Of a DNA stretch of 64,000 nt, positions 22,042 to 30,470 are shown in pieces. Origin of the DNA: Deinococcus deserti VCD115 (GTDB lineage: Bacteria > Deinococcota > Deinococci > Deinococcales > Deinococcaceae); contig NC_012526.1 of assembly GCF_000020685.1 (NCBI RefSeq), positions 846,001 to 910,000 of the forward strand. Reading direction: 5' to 3'. A model generated the notes under the pieces. It was given only the letters and a program-made list of their open reading frames with translations. It did no database searches and was not told the DNA's origin. Position numbers and translations under genes: made by a program. Position 1 is the first letter of the stretch, and each line of letters opens with the position of its first letter.

Positions 22042-22819
22042 GACGCACCCGGGCAAGGTAGGTGACTGTGCGGCCTCCCACGTCATGAATCTGTTTCAGG
22101 GCGTCGGCGAAACGGTGGCCCACCTCGTCGGGACGGTGGGCGTCGCTGCCCAGCACGAAAGGAATGCCTCGGGTCGCCGCTGCCCGGGTCAGGTCCGGCG
22201 CCGGATAGGCTTCGGCCACCGGCTTGCGCCAGCCGGCGGTGTTGAAATCCAGGCTCAGGCCGCGTTCGGCAATGACGTCCAGAGCATGCAGGGCGGCGTG
22301 CCCATCGGTATCCAGGTGCCCGAATTTCTTGGGCAGGTCCAGATGGCCGATGGCGTCGAACAGCCCGGTCCGTGCGGCGTCTTCGACCAGCGCGTAGTAA
22401 CTGGCGTACAGCTCTGTCAGGTCACGCGCCTCGTACTCGGCGACAAACTCTGGGTTGTCAAATCCCCAGGCACCCAGGTAATGCACGCTGCCGATCACGT
22501 AATCCCAGTTGTGTGCTGTCAGGACGCGTTCGACAAAGCGTTCGGTGCCGGGGTGAAAGTCTGCCTCCAGGCCCAGACGCACGTCGAGCTCACCGGCAAA
22601 ATCGGCCTGGACACTGCGCACCTCCTCGATGTACTGCTCCAGCTGGTCCAGACGCATGCGCCAGGGAGCGTCATACCACGCAGGCATAGGCATGTGGTCG
22701 GTAAAGCACAGGCCGGTCAGTCCCGCGTCCAGTGCGGCCTTGGCGTATTCACGTGGCGTGCCCGCCGCATGGCCGCACAGCGGCGTGTGCATGTGCGAGT
22801 CAAACAGGGTAGAGGTCAT
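22034..22819 (-). CDS. PHP-domain histidinol-phosphatase (HisJ-like)
   Basis: The 261-residue protein has PHP-family metal ligands: DSHMHTPLCGHA at the N-terminus, CFTDHMP, LGLEADF, GSVHYL, IGHLDLPKKF and LGSDAHRPDEVG. This matches the HisJ type of histidinol-phosphatase, which removes phosphate from histidinol phosphate in histidine synthesis. Family members of this size may act on other phosphoesters, so the assignment is by similarity. It overlaps the PolX gene downstream, a PHP-PHP pairing. Its -10 box contains the stop codon of the upstream transporter. Confidence 0.85.
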   Translation of the reverse strand: MTSTLFDSHMHTPLCGHAAGTPREYAKAALDAGLTGLCFTDHMPMPAWYDAPWRMRLDQLEQYIEEVRSVQADFAGELDVRLGLEADFHPGTERFVERVLTAHNWDYVIGSVHYLGAWGFDNPEFVAEYEARDLTELYASYYALVEDAARTGLFDAIGHLDLPKKFGHLDTDGHAALHALDVIAERGLSLDFNTAGWRKPVAEAYPAPDLTRAAATRGIPFVLGSDAHRPDEVGHRFADALKQIHDVGGRTVTYLARVRHG

Positions 22820-22826
22820 GCCTCAC

Positions 22827-22832
22827 AGGCTA
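22827..22832 (-). promoter_or_regulatory. -10 box of histidinol-phosphatase gene, leaderless type
   Basis: TAGCCT on the minus strand, seven bases before ATG 22819. Its first three bases are the stop codon of the EamA transporter gene. Confidence 0.55.
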
Positions 22833-23735
22833 CCCTTGCGTCCCGGCCAGCGCCGGGCGGGTAAAGAATCGCGCACCAAAGACATGCAGCAGCAGACCCA
22901 CGAGCACCAGCAGCGCGCCGGCAATCTTGCCCGGAGGAAAGGCCTCCTGCAGCACGAGTGCGCTGGCCAGCATCCCGAACACCGGCACCAGCAGCGACAG
23001 AGGCGCAACCCGGGAAGCCCCGTGCCGCTGTATCAGCGCGGCCCAGATGCCGAACCCCAGCACTGTATTGCCCAGCCCCATGAACAGTACCGCTCCCCAG
23101 AACATGGCCCCGCCGTTGGTCAGGGCCTGGACTACGGTGTCCCATCCACTGGTCAGTCCTGCCAGCAGCGCCAGCGGGATCGGTGGAATGAGGCTGCTCC
23201 AGATCACCAGCGAGAACACGTTGGCCTGCCCCGATGCCCGGACCAACAGGTTGCTGGCCGACCATCCCAGTGCGGCTGTCAGGGTCAGCAGCAGCGGAAA
23301 CAGAGGCACATCGCCACCGGCCATGGCTCCGATCACGGCCATGCCGATAAAGGCCAGAGACATTCCAGCGGCCTGCCAGGGCGCGATCTTCTCGCCCAGA
23401 AGGCGCGCGGCCAGCAGCGCCGTGAAAAACGCCTGGGTCTGCATCAGCAAGCTGCCCATGCCGGCACTCATGCCCAGCGAAATGGCCAGGTACAGCAGCC
23501 CGAACTGAACCACACCTACCGCCAGCCCATAACCCCACAGAATGCGCCCTGATACTGCTGGCCGCGGTACGAAAAATACAGCTGGAATTGCCGCTACCAG
23601 AAAACGAAGCGCGGCCACCAGCAGAGGCGGGGCGTCGTCGACCGACCAGCGGATGACCACAAAATTGACCCCCCAGATAAAGGTGATCAGGAGGGCCAGG
23701 CCCAGGCTTCGTATGGTCATGGGCGCGGCAGTCAT
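22830..23735 (-). CDS. EamA/DMT-family transporter
   Basis: The 301-residue product consists of two EamA repeats, about ten membrane helices in all. Typical features are LITFIWGVNFVVIRW at the start, LRFLVAAIPAVFF, and LLVPVFGMLASALVLQE near the end. DMT exporters move metabolites such as amino acids outward; substrate is not readable. ATG at 23735 is chosen because TACACT lies seven bases before it; an upstream ATG at 23786 would add 17 non-hydrophobic residues. It is divergent from argF. Confidence 0.88.
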   Translation of the reverse strand: MTAAPMTIRSLGLALLITFIWGVNFVVIRWSVDDAPPLLVAALRFLVAAIPAVFFVPRPAVSGRILWGYGLAVGVVQFGLLYLAISLGMSAGMGSLLMQTQAFFTALLAARLLGEKIAPWQAAGMSLAFIGMAVIGAMAGGDVPLFPLLLTLTAALGWSASNLLVRASGQANVFSLVIWSSLIPPIPLALLAGLTSGWDTVVQALTNGGAMFWGAVLFMGLGNTVLGFGIWAALIQRHGASRVAPLSLLVPVFGMLASALVLQEAFPPGKIAGALLVLVGLLLHVFGARFFTRPALAGTQG

Positions 23736-23742
23736 TGCGGGG

Positions 23743-23748
23743 AGTGTA
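23743..23748 (-). promoter_or_regulatory. -10 box of EamA gene, leaderless type
   Basis: TACACT on the minus strand, seven bases before ATG 23735. Confidence 0.55.
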
Positions 23749-23832
23749 CTGCGGGCCAGGGTGCACTCCCCGAAAACGTGCGTCACTGCTGGACACGCAG
23801 GAACACTGATGCATACTTACACACGAGTAGCG

Positions 23833-23838
23833 TATACT
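23833..23838 (+). promoter_or_regulatory. -10 box of argF, leaderless type
   Basis: TATACT, eight bases before ATG 23847. A similar CATACT lies at 23812-23817, just upstream. Confidence 0.6.
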
Positions 23839-23846
23839 TTCGCTCT

Positions 23847-24902
23847 ATGACGAAAGTCGCCCGCTCTGCTAAAACTGAAAAAAAGCCCGCCAAGACTGCA
23901 CAAAAGGCACTAAAGGGCGACCGACGCGTGGAGAATAAAAACACACTCCTGACCGCTGCCGAGCTTCCCAGTCCTGTGCTTGCGGGCCGCGACTTTCTCA
24001 GCAACCTCGACATGTCGGCGGCTGAGCTGCGGGTGGTGATGGATACGGCCCACTCCATGAAACGCGGCGAATGGCGTGAGGTCAAGCCGCTTGCCGGCCT
24101 CAGCCTGGCGCTGGTGTTTGAAAAGGCCAGCCTGCGCACCCGCACCACCTTTGACGTCGGCATGTACCAGCTGGGCGGCCACGCCATCACCCTGTCCAAT
24201 GCCGAGATCGGTCTGGGCACGCGAGAGCGCGTCAGCGACGTTGCGCACAACCTGGAGCGCTGGGTAGACGGCGTGATGGGCCGGGTCTACCTGCAACAGA
24301 CCTTGAACGAACTGGCTGACCACGCCAGCATTCCGGTGATCAACGGGCTGTCGGACATGCTGCACCCGGCACAACTGCTGGCCGACTACCAGACCATCGA
24401 GGAAGAATTCGGCACGGACCTGCGGGGCCGCCGGGTCGTGTACATCGGAGACGGCAACAACCTGGCCAACAGCCACATCCACATGGGCATCCTCACCGGT
24501 ACTGAAGTGACCATCGTGACTCCTGTGGGCTACGAGCCCAACGGTGCGGTGCTGATGGACGCAGTCAGGCGCGGCGCGAACGTCACGCTGACCAATGACC
24601 TGGGCGCTATCGAGGGAGCCCACGTGCTGTACACCGACGTGTGGATCAGCATGGGCATGGAGGCCGAGGCAGATATCCGCCGCCGCGCCTTCCGTGGATA
24701 CCAGGTCACCCCGGCCATGCTCGACACCATTGCCACGGACGGCATTTTCCTGCACTGTCTGCCTGCGCACTACGGTGAGGAAACCGTACCGGAAGCCACC
24801 GAGCACCCCAAGAGCCGGGTGTTCGATCAGGCCGAGAACCGCCTGCATGCACAGAAGGCCCTGATGTACCACCTGATGGGTCACCTGAAGCCCCGCTGGT
24901 GA
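23847..24902 (+). CDS. argF: Ornithine carbamoyltransferase with basic N-terminal tail
   Basis: ArgF joins carbamoyl phosphate and ornithine to give citrulline in arginine synthesis. The 351-residue protein has the carbamoyl-phosphate loop SLRTRTTFDVGMYQLGG, HPAQLLADYQT, DGNNLANSHI and the catalytic HCLPAHYGEE. The catalytic domain begins near residue 43 (LAGRDFLSNL); before it lies an unusual Lys/Ala-rich tail with about ten lysines and arginines in the first 30 residues. The ATG at 23847 is supported by the TATACT box, so the tail is probably real. A Nudix gene and argC follow on the same strand. Confidence 0.95.
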   Translation: MTKVARSAKTEKKPAKTAQKALKGDRRVENKNTLLTAAELPSPVLAGRDFLSNLDMSAAELRVVMDTAHSMKRGEWREVKPLAGLSLALVFEKASLRTRTTFDVGMYQLGGHAITLSNAEIGLGTRERVSDVAHNLERWVDGVMGRVYLQQTLNELADHASIPVINGLSDMLHPAQLLADYQTIEEEFGTDLRGRRVVYIGDGNNLANSHIHMGILTGTEVTIVTPVGYEPNGAVLMDAVRRGANVTLTNDLGAIEGAHVLYTDVWISMGMEAEADIRRRAFRGYQVTPAMLDTIATDGIFLHCLPAHYGEETVPEATEHPKSRVFDQAENRLHAQKALMYHLMGHLKPRW

Positions 24903-24918
24903 GTGCTGGCCAGCGGAG

Positions 24919-24924
24919 GACAAT
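24919..24924 (+). promoter_or_regulatory. Possible -10 box of Nudix gene
   Basis: GACAAT, seven bases before ATG 24932. It deviates at the first position, so a separate promoter is only possible. Confidence 0.3.
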
Positions 24925-24931
24925 CGGAGCC

Positions 24932-25447
24932 ATGACCGCAGGCGTGGAATGGCTGGACCGGGTGAACAAGCGCGACGAAGTGATTGGCCGAGTCACCCGG
25001 GATGAGGCCTGGGCACGGAGCTTGCCGGTCCGTGTTATCAATGCGTTTCTGGTCAACAGCCATGGCCAGTTATGGATTCCCCGACGCACCATGCACAAAC
25101 GTATGTTTCCTGGCTGCCTCGACATGAGTGTCGGCGGCCATGTCGACAGTGGCGAGGACTATGTGGAGGCGTTCCGTAGGGAAACGCAGGAAGAACTTCA
25201 TATTGACCTTGATATGATCAGCTGGAGAGAAAGAGCCGCCTTCTCACCGTTTGAAACGGCGCTCAGTGCCTTCATGCGCGTCTATGAAATTCATACGGAC
25301 CAAGCGCCCGACTATAACCGGGATGATTTCAGCGAAGCTTGGTGGCTTACCCCCTGCGAGTTACTGCGGCGCATCGAGGCCGGAGACCCCGCCAAAGGTG
25401 ACCTGGCTGAGCTGGTGCGCCTGTGCTACGGAGACCAACTGACATGA
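24932..25447 (+). CDS. Nudix hydrolase (YfcD/IDI-like)
   Basis: The 171-residue protein carries a Nudix box near residues 80-102: G-HVDSG-E, seven residues, then RETQEELHI, with the last glycine of the consensus replaced by His. The lead-in [18 protein letters not shown] and [13 protein letters not shown] resemble the isopentenyl-isomerase-like YfcD group. Substrate is unknown; these enzymes cleave X-linked nucleoside diphosphates using Mg2+. ATG 24932 is chosen over a GTG at 24899 that overlaps argF. Its stop overlaps the argC start (ATGA), placing it in the arginine operon. Confidence 0.85.
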   Translation: MTAGVEWLDRVNKRDEVIGRVTRDEAWARSLPVRVINAFLVNSHGQLWIPRRTMHKRMFPGCLDMSVGGHVDSGEDYVEAFRRETQEELHIDLDMISWRERAAFSPFETALSAFMRVYEIHTDQAPDYNRDDFSEAWWLTPCELLRRIEAGDPAKGDLAELVRLCYGDQLT

Positions 25448-26370
25448 CCAGACCCCGCGTATTTATCGACGGTGAGGCCGGCACCACCGGCTTGCAGATC
25501 CGCGCCCGGCTCTCAGGCCGCACCGATCTTGAGCTGCTGAGCATTGACCCCGCCCGCCGCAAGGACCCCCAGGCGCGTGCCGAACTGCTGAACGCTGCCA
25601 ACGTCAGCATCCTGTGTCTGCACGATGATGCGGCTCGTGAAGCGGTGGCCCTGACCACCAATCCCGAGGCCCGCCTTCTGGACGCCAGCACGGCCCACCG
25701 CGTCCACCCCGAGTGGGTCTTCGGATTTCCCGAACTCAGCGCTCAACAGCCAGACCGTATTCGCGCCGCACGTTATGTCGCGAACCCCGGCTGCTATTCC
25801 ACCGGCGCTATTGCGCTGCTTGCCCCGCTGACTGCTGCCGGCCTGCTGAGTGCCGACTTCCCGGTCAGCATTCAGGGCTACAGCGGCTACACCGGCGGTG
25901 GTCGGGCCCTGGTGGATGCACACGAGAAGGGAGAAGCTCACCCCATGCGTGGCCCGTTCCTGAGTTACGCGCTGGGGCTGGGCCACAAGCACATCCCGGA
26001 GACCATGCGTTATGGGGGGCTGAGCCGGACGCCCATCTTCACGCCGAATGTCGGCGCCTGGGCACAGGGCATGACGGTAACCATTCCGTTGCACCTGAGT
26101 GATCTCGGTGTTTCGGCCCAGGCGCTCCACGGCGCACTGACCGCACACTATGCCGGGCAGAAGTATGTGCGCGTTGCTGCAATGGAGAGCAACCCGGAGA
26201 TTCTCGATCCACAGACACTCAACGGCACCAACGATCTGGACCTGTTCGTGTACGCCAGCCAGGACGGCGAACGCGCTGTGCTGGCTGCCCGGCTGGACAA
26301 CCTGGGGAAAGGGGCCGGTGGCGCGGCCGTGCAGAACCTCAACCTGATGCTGGGCCTGCCCGACGCCTGA
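25444..26370 (+). CDS. argC: N-acetyl-gamma-glutamyl-phosphate reductase (short form)
   Basis: ArgC reduces N-acetylglutamyl phosphate to the semialdehyde, the third step of arginine synthesis. The 308-residue protein is the compact type: [13 protein letters not shown] replaces the usual nucleotide loop, [18 protein letters not shown] holds the catalytic Cys near residue 114, and HKHIPE follows. ATG 25444 overlaps the Nudix stop by four bases, indicating coupling. A perfect ten-base hairpin lies beyond the stop. Confidence 0.93.
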   Translation: MTRPRVFIDGEAGTTGLQIRARLSGRTDLELLSIDPARRKDPQARAELLNAANVSILCLHDDAAREAVALTTNPEARLLDASTAHRVHPEWVFGFPELSAQQPDRIRAARYVANPGCYSTGAIALLAPLTAAGLLSADFPVSIQGYSGYTGGGRALVDAHEKGEAHPMRGPFLSYALGLGHKHIPETMRYGGLSRTPIFTPNVGAWAQGMTVTIPLHLSDLGVSAQALHGALTAHYAGQKYVRVAAMESNPEILDPQTLNGTNDLDLFVYASQDGERAVLAARLDNLGKGAGGAAVQNLNLMLGLPDA

Positions 26371-26390
26371 ACCTGCTGCCTGTACGGGGC

Positions 26391-26425
26391 AACCGGGCGG
26401 GGTGGCGCGTGCCTGCCGCCCGGTT
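26391..26425. terminator. Bidirectional hairpin between argC and scpA
   Basis: AACCGGGCGG and CCGCCCGGTT pair perfectly with a 15-base loop, between convergent genes. T-runs are short on both sides. Confidence 0.6.
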
Positions 26426-26430
26426 TACTG

Positions 26431-27207
26431 TTACTCCTGAGGCAGCTCAGACACCACCTGAATGTCTCCATAGCATTCATCCTGCTGCACAGTGAAGCTG
26501 CCTTCCTTGACCCCTTCAAGCAGCGCGGCAAAATAGGTGGTCTGCTCGCCCCAGCCCTGAGCTGGAATGCCACGGAAGGTGAAAGTGCGCAGCCGCCCTC
26601 CAAAGGCCTTCAGGGCATCCAGCGCGTCTGCCAGGGTCAGGCGGTCACGGGCCAGCAGCGGCACATCCACCTGCCGGACCGCGTTCTGGGCCGCTTTGAC
26701 CAGCCTGGCAAGGCTGCCCTGTGGGTTGCGTCTGCGTTCACGGCGAGGAAGGTCCAGTGGCGCGGGACGGGCCGGCATGATGCCTTCGCGCTCGCGGCGC
26801 CTCGCAGCCAGAAAGCCGACCAGAGCGTCAAGTTGCGCCAATGCTTCTACGCCCTGCAGCAGGTCATCCAGTGGATCGTCCAGCGTGTCCCCAAAAGGGT
26901 CATCCGCCGGATCCGCCTCGGGCTGCGGCAGCAGCAGCCGCGCTTTGAGGGCAATCACATTTGCCAGGGTCGGCAGCAGGTCCGGATGGGTTTCTGCAAA
27001 TGAGGCGGGGTTCTGCCCGGTGACCTCCTGAACCCAGGCCAGCACCTCACGGGTCAGCCGCAGCAATGGAACCTCGGAAGGAATGAGCCCCCCCATACGC
27101 AGGGCACTGGCCAGCTCTGTCAGGCTCCCCTCGAAAGCGCCCAGCCGAACCGTAAATCCAGAAGCCGCAGTCTGCGCAGCCGGCCGCGCCGTCAGCAGGA
27201 CCGGCAT
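26431..27207 (-). CDS. scpA: Segregation and condensation protein A
   Basis: ScpA is the kleisin that bridges SMC heads in chromosome condensation. The 258-residue protein has the family opening VRLGAFEGSLTELASALRMG (a variant of the usual F.GPLDLLL) with IPSEVPLLRLTREVL, ANVIALKARLLLP in the N-terminal domain, and a C-terminal winged-helix-like end FAALLEGVKEGSFTVQQDECYGDIQV. An acidic Asp-rich linker (about 98-115) separates the halves. The ATG overlaps the trpS stop by one base (TGATG). The partner scpB is not in this window. Confidence 0.85.
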   Translation of the reverse strand: MPVLLTARPAAQTAASGFTVRLGAFEGSLTELASALRMGGLIPSEVPLLRLTREVLAWVQEVTGQNPASFAETHPDLLPTLANVIALKARLLLPQPEADPADDPFGDTLDDPLDDLLQGVEALAQLDALVGFLAARRREREGIMPARPAPLDLPRRERRRNPQGSLARLVKAAQNAVRQVDVPLLARDRLTLADALDALKAFGGRLRTFTFRGIPAQGWGEQTTYFAALLEGVKEGSFTVQQDECYGDIQVVSELPQE

Positions 27208-28205
27208 CAGAGCTTCAGGAAGCCAACCTTCGTGCGCACTTCTTCCATGATGGGTGCGGCGATGGCCCGCGCTTCACGTGCTCCCTGGGACAGCGCGTCA
27301 CGCACAAAGTCGGGATCGCCGCGCAGCTCCTGGGCACGCTCCTGAATGGGCGTCAGGTGTTCGGTCATGCTCTGCAGCAGCAGCTTCTTGCAATCCACGC
27401 AGCCGATCCCGGCGGTGCGGCAGCCCTGGTAGACCAGCTCAATGGTGGGCAGGTCGGAAAACAGCTTGTGGTAGTCCCCGATCAGGCACTTGTCGGGATC
27501 ACCAGGGTCCGTGCGCCGCACACGTGCCGGATCAGTGGGCGCGACCCGCAGCTTCTGCCAGATGCTGTCCAGCGGCTCCAGCAGACCAATGGTGCTGCTC
27601 TCGCCCTTGCTTTTGCCCATTTTGCCGTTCCCGTCTACCCCCGGGATCCGCAGGGCCTGCCGGTTGTACTCTGCCTTCGGTTCGGGGAAGGTCTCACCGA
27701 ACGCATGGTTGAACTTCCTGGCAATCTCACGGGTCAGTTCGATGTGCTGGGTCTGATCCTCGCCGACGGGCACCGTGTCGGCCTTGTACAGCAGGATGTC
27801 GGCAGCCATCAGCACTGGGTACATCAAAAGTCCAGCCGGGATGCTCTCGAGCTTCTCGGTCTTGTCCTTGTACTGGGTCATGCGCTCCAGGTCCCCGACT
27901 GGCGTGATGTTGGTAAAGATCCAGCTGAGTTCCTGGTGCTCAGGCACGTGTGACTGCACGAAAAACGTGACCTTCTGGGGATCGAGCCCTATCGCGAAGT
28001 TGGCCAGCGCCATGTCAAAGGTCCGCTGGGCCAGCAGCTCACGGTCAAAGGACGTGGGGCTGGTCAGGGCGTGCAGGTCCACCACGCAGTAGATGCTGTT
28101 CTTGCCGTACAGGTTGCCGAGCTTGACATAGTTCTGCATGGCCCCGAAGTAGTTGCCGATGTGGGGCTCGCCGGTCGGCTGGATTCCTGAAAACACGCGT
28201 GGCAT
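27207..28205 (-). CDS. trpS: Tryptophan-tRNA ligase with Cys cluster
   Basis: TrpRS charges tRNA-Trp. The 332-residue class I enzyme has HIGN near residue 15 and KMGKSKG (the KMSKS loop) near 197. The C-terminal half contains four cysteines spaced C-X21-C-X6-C-X2-C (DKC, QGC, IGC, VDC), close to the C-X22-C-X6-C-X2-C [4Fe-4S] motif described in Thermotoga TrpRS. An iron-sulfur cluster is thus plausible here. The start at 28205 is set by homology; TAGAAT lies nine bases upstream. scpA is coupled downstream. Confidence 0.95.
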   Translation of the reverse strand: MPRVFSGIQPTGEPHIGNYFGAMQNYVKLGNLYGKNSIYCVVDLHALTSPTSFDRELLAQRTFDMALANFAIGLDPQKVTFFVQSHVPEHQELSWIFTNITPVGDLERMTQYKDKTEKLESIPAGLLMYPVLMAADILLYKADTVPVGEDQTQHIELTREIARKFNHAFGETFPEPKAEYNRQALRIPGVDGNGKMGKSKGESSTIGLLEPLDSIWQKLRVAPTDPARVRRTDPGDPDKCLIGDYHKLFSDLPTIELVYQGCRTAGIGCVDCKKLLLQSMTEHLTPIQERAQELRGDPDFVRDALSQGAREARAIAAPIMEEVRTKVGFLKL

Positions 28206-28214
28206 AACCCCAGG

Positions 28215-28220
28215 ATTCTA
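28215..28220 (-). promoter_or_regulatory. -10 box of trpS, near-leaderless
   Basis: TAGAAT on the minus strand, nine bases before ATG 28205, giving a leader of at most a few bases. Confidence 0.5.
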
Positions 28221-28235
28221 GCGGCCCGGGCCCAC

Positions 28236-28266
28236 ACAAAAGCGGCCTCCGGTAAGGGAGACCGCC
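28236..28266 (-). terminator. Intrinsic terminator of the PpiC-like gene
   Basis: On the minus strand GCGGTCTCC and GGAGGCCGC pair with one mismatch around a seven-base loop, followed by TTTTGT. Confidence 0.75.
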
Positions 28267-28282
28267 TGGGGAACAGGAACGT

Positions 28283-30163
28283 TTACTTTTCAGCTGGAGG
28301 TGCGGCGCTGTCTGACTTTGTTTCCGGAGTCGCACCGGTGCTGGGCTTACTGCTGTCGGTCTTCGGAGCCGCTTTAGGAGCGGCGGCAGCTACGCGCTTT
28401 TCCTGGGCAGCCAGCACTTCCTTGAGTTTGTCGGTCGGATTCAGGGCTGCTACCTGCTTGGCCAGGAATGCCTGTCCAGCCTCGTTGCGCTTGGTGGCCA
28501 GCACCTGGGACTCAATCTGACTACGCACAGCACTCAGGGGCTGCGTCGTTGCTGGTTTCAGGTCCGTCACGTACGCCACGCTGTAGCGCTCGCCGACCTT
28601 GACCACGTCGCTCAGGCTGCCTTCACCGGCACTCTTGAGCGTGCGGGCGCTGAACACGGCGGCGTTCAGCTCCTGCCCCAGCTTGCCGTCGCCAGCAGTC
28701 ACACTGCCGCGTTCGCTGACGGTGCCGCCCTGCTTGCTGGCTGCAGTGGCAAAGCTGCCCTGACCGTTCCAGGTGTTGCGGAAAGCCAGTGCCTTGCTGC
28801 GGTCCTTGAAGCTGGCCTCATCCACCGTAGCGGTGGCCGGGCTCTGGAACTGCGCCTTGTTCTGGGTGTAGAAGGCCTGCACATCGGCGTCCGTGACCTT
28901 GACGTTGCGCGAGCCGTAAGCGGCAATGGCGGCAGCCATTTCCTGGCGCGTGCCGGTCACAGGAAGCTTCAGTGAGCGGGCGATCTGAGGAGCTGCGTAG
29001 CTGGAGATCAGCTGCTGGGTGACCTGAGGCTTGAGCATGCCGTTGACCAGCTGTGCTGCCTGATCGCCGGGGACCTGCTGCAGCAGTTGGCCGAACTGCT
29101 CGTTGCCCACGACCTGGCTGATCACGTCAGAGTGACGGACGTTCTGACCACCCACGGTGGCGACCACGGGGTTCTCGGTGCGCCAGTTCGGGTCCTTGAC
29201 CTCGATCTTGACGTCTTTCTCCAGACCCTCGACCCACTCTTCAAGCGCTGCATTCTTCTTCTGCTCGGTGACGGCCGTGATGGCGTCGGCCTTGGCCTCA
29301 GCAAAGGGTTTGGTGGCCGGCGCAAGGTACTGCTCGACCTTAACGATGTAGAACTTGTCGCCGCTGGCCACCACGTCGGTGATTCCACCCTTGGTCAGCG
29401 CGAAAGCCGCTGCGCCTACCTCGGCGGGGAGGGCCACCTGGGCCACCGGGCGCGGTTTACCGTTCTCGACAGGCCCAAGTGCGCCGCCACGGTCAGCAAA
29501 CTCAGTGCTGTTGGCTTTGGCGACGGCTGCAAAGTCGGCTCCACCACGGACCTGGGCAAGCAGTTCCTTGGCCTTGGCCTCCTTGGCGACCACAATCTGA
29601 CGGCCGATGATGCGCGCTTCACTCTGAAATTTCTCGGGGTTGAGATCGTAGTACAGCTTGGCTTCGGCTTCAGTAGCCGCCGGCACTGCCTTACGCAGCT
29701 CTTCAACCTTGCGGTTGACTGCGAGCTGTTCGCGCAGCTGGGCGCGGTAGGTGGCGTCAGTCAGGCCAACGCCCTGCAGCGCATCGGTCCAGGCCTTGCT
29801 GTCGGTGAGGCTGTTGGCTTCGCGGATCTTCTTGACTTCTGCATTCACATCGTCGCGGCTGACCTTGATGTCACTGGCGGCCTGTGCCACCAGGACCTGC
29901 CGGACTTTCTGGGCCACGGTAAAGGTTTTGAAGTCATCGCCCAGGATGCCGGTGTCGGTGCTGGACAGCACCGGGTTGCTGCGGCGCACACCGTCAAGCT
30001 CCTCGGCAGTGACTGTCTTGCCGTTCACAACCAGGGCAGGAGTGCCCTTATTCGGCGAGCTGAACAGCGATCCCAGCGAAGGGGTAAACTGGTAGGCCAT
30101 CCCCACCACGAGCAGTAATGCCAGAACGATCAGCAGACCGTTCACGACCTTCTTTCTATTCAC
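28283..30163 (-). CDS. Membrane-anchored peptidyl-prolyl isomerase/foldase (SurA/PpiD-like)
   Basis: The 626-residue protein starts with a basic stretch and one membrane helix (NGLLIVLALLLVVGMAYQF), then a SurA/PrsA-type N-domain (VVNGKTVTAEELDGVRR), a parvulin (rotamase) domain around 175-290 with ADFAAVAKANSTEFADRGGALGPV, a second chaperone-like half (about 330-430), and a second, degenerate rotamase-like region (about 440-560). The tail is Ala/Lys/Pro/Ser-rich. It likely helps fold exported proteins at the outer face of the inner membrane. The GTG start has AAGGAG five bases upstream. It is divergent from tRNA-Arg, and their control regions overlap. Confidence 0.87.
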   Translation of the reverse strand: MNRKKVVNGLLIVLALLLVVGMAYQFTPSLGSLFSSPNKGTPALVVNGKTVTAEELDGVRRSNPVLSSTDTGILGDDFKTFTVAQKVRQVLVAQAASDIKVSRDDVNAEVKKIREANSLTDSKAWTDALQGVGLTDATYRAQLREQLAVNRKVEELRKAVPAATEAEAKLYYDLNPEKFQSEARIIGRQIVVAKEAKAKELLAQVRGGADFAAVAKANSTEFADRGGALGPVENGKPRPVAQVALPAEVGAAAFALTKGGITDVVASGDKFYIVKVEQYLAPATKPFAEAKADAITAVTEQKKNAALEEWVEGLEKDVKIEVKDPNWRTENPVVATVGGQNVRHSDVISQVVGNEQFGQLLQQVPGDQAAQLVNGMLKPQVTQQLISSYAAPQIARSLKLPVTGTRQEMAAAIAAYGSRNVKVTDADVQAFYTQNKAQFQSPATATVDEASFKDRSKALAFRNTWNGQGSFATAASKQGGTVSERGSVTAGDGKLGQELNAAVFSARTLKSAGEGSLSDVVKVGERYSVAYVTDLKPATTQPLSAVRSQIESQVLATKRNEAGQAFLAKQVAALNPTDKLKEVLAAQEKRVAAAAPKAAPKTDSSKPSTGATPETKSDSAAPPAEK

Positions 30164-30192
30164 TTGATCTCCTTGGGGCGAAATGCTAGGTT
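30164..30192 (+). promoter_or_regulatory. Promoter of tRNA-Arg
   Basis: TTGATC (30164-30169) and TAGGTT (30187-30192) are 17 bases apart, 11 bases before the mature tRNA. The -35 box touches the start codon and the ribosome site of the divergent PpiC-like gene. Confidence 0.6.
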
Positions 30193-30203
30193 ACCGGAGC
30201 TTT

Positions 30204-30280
<77 letters not shown>

Positions 30281-30293
30281 CACCACACACAGA

Positions 30294-30316
30294 CGCCACC
30301 CCCCGGGGTGGTGTTT
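30294..30316 (+). terminator. Terminator of tRNA-Arg
   Basis: CCACCCC and GGGGTGG form a GC-rich stem with almost no loop, followed by TGTTTTG, 14 bases past the CCA end. Confidence 0.7.
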
Positions 30317-30458
30317 TGCTGTTGTCCCGCGCGTGGGGGGGCTGTCCGGAAGCGCACGCGCAGAAGTCTAGCATGTCAGGTTAAAGCAGCGTGAAGCAAA
30401 AATGACCACTGGGCCGCAATTCCTCTGTTGTCTGAGCCCAGATTTGTGGCCTGGGCGT

Positions 30459-30464
30459 TACCCT
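30459..30464 (+). promoter_or_regulatory. -10 box of isomerase-like gene, leaderless type
   Basis: TACCCT, six bases before ATG 30471. Confidence 0.5.
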
Positions 30465-30470
30465 GGGCGC

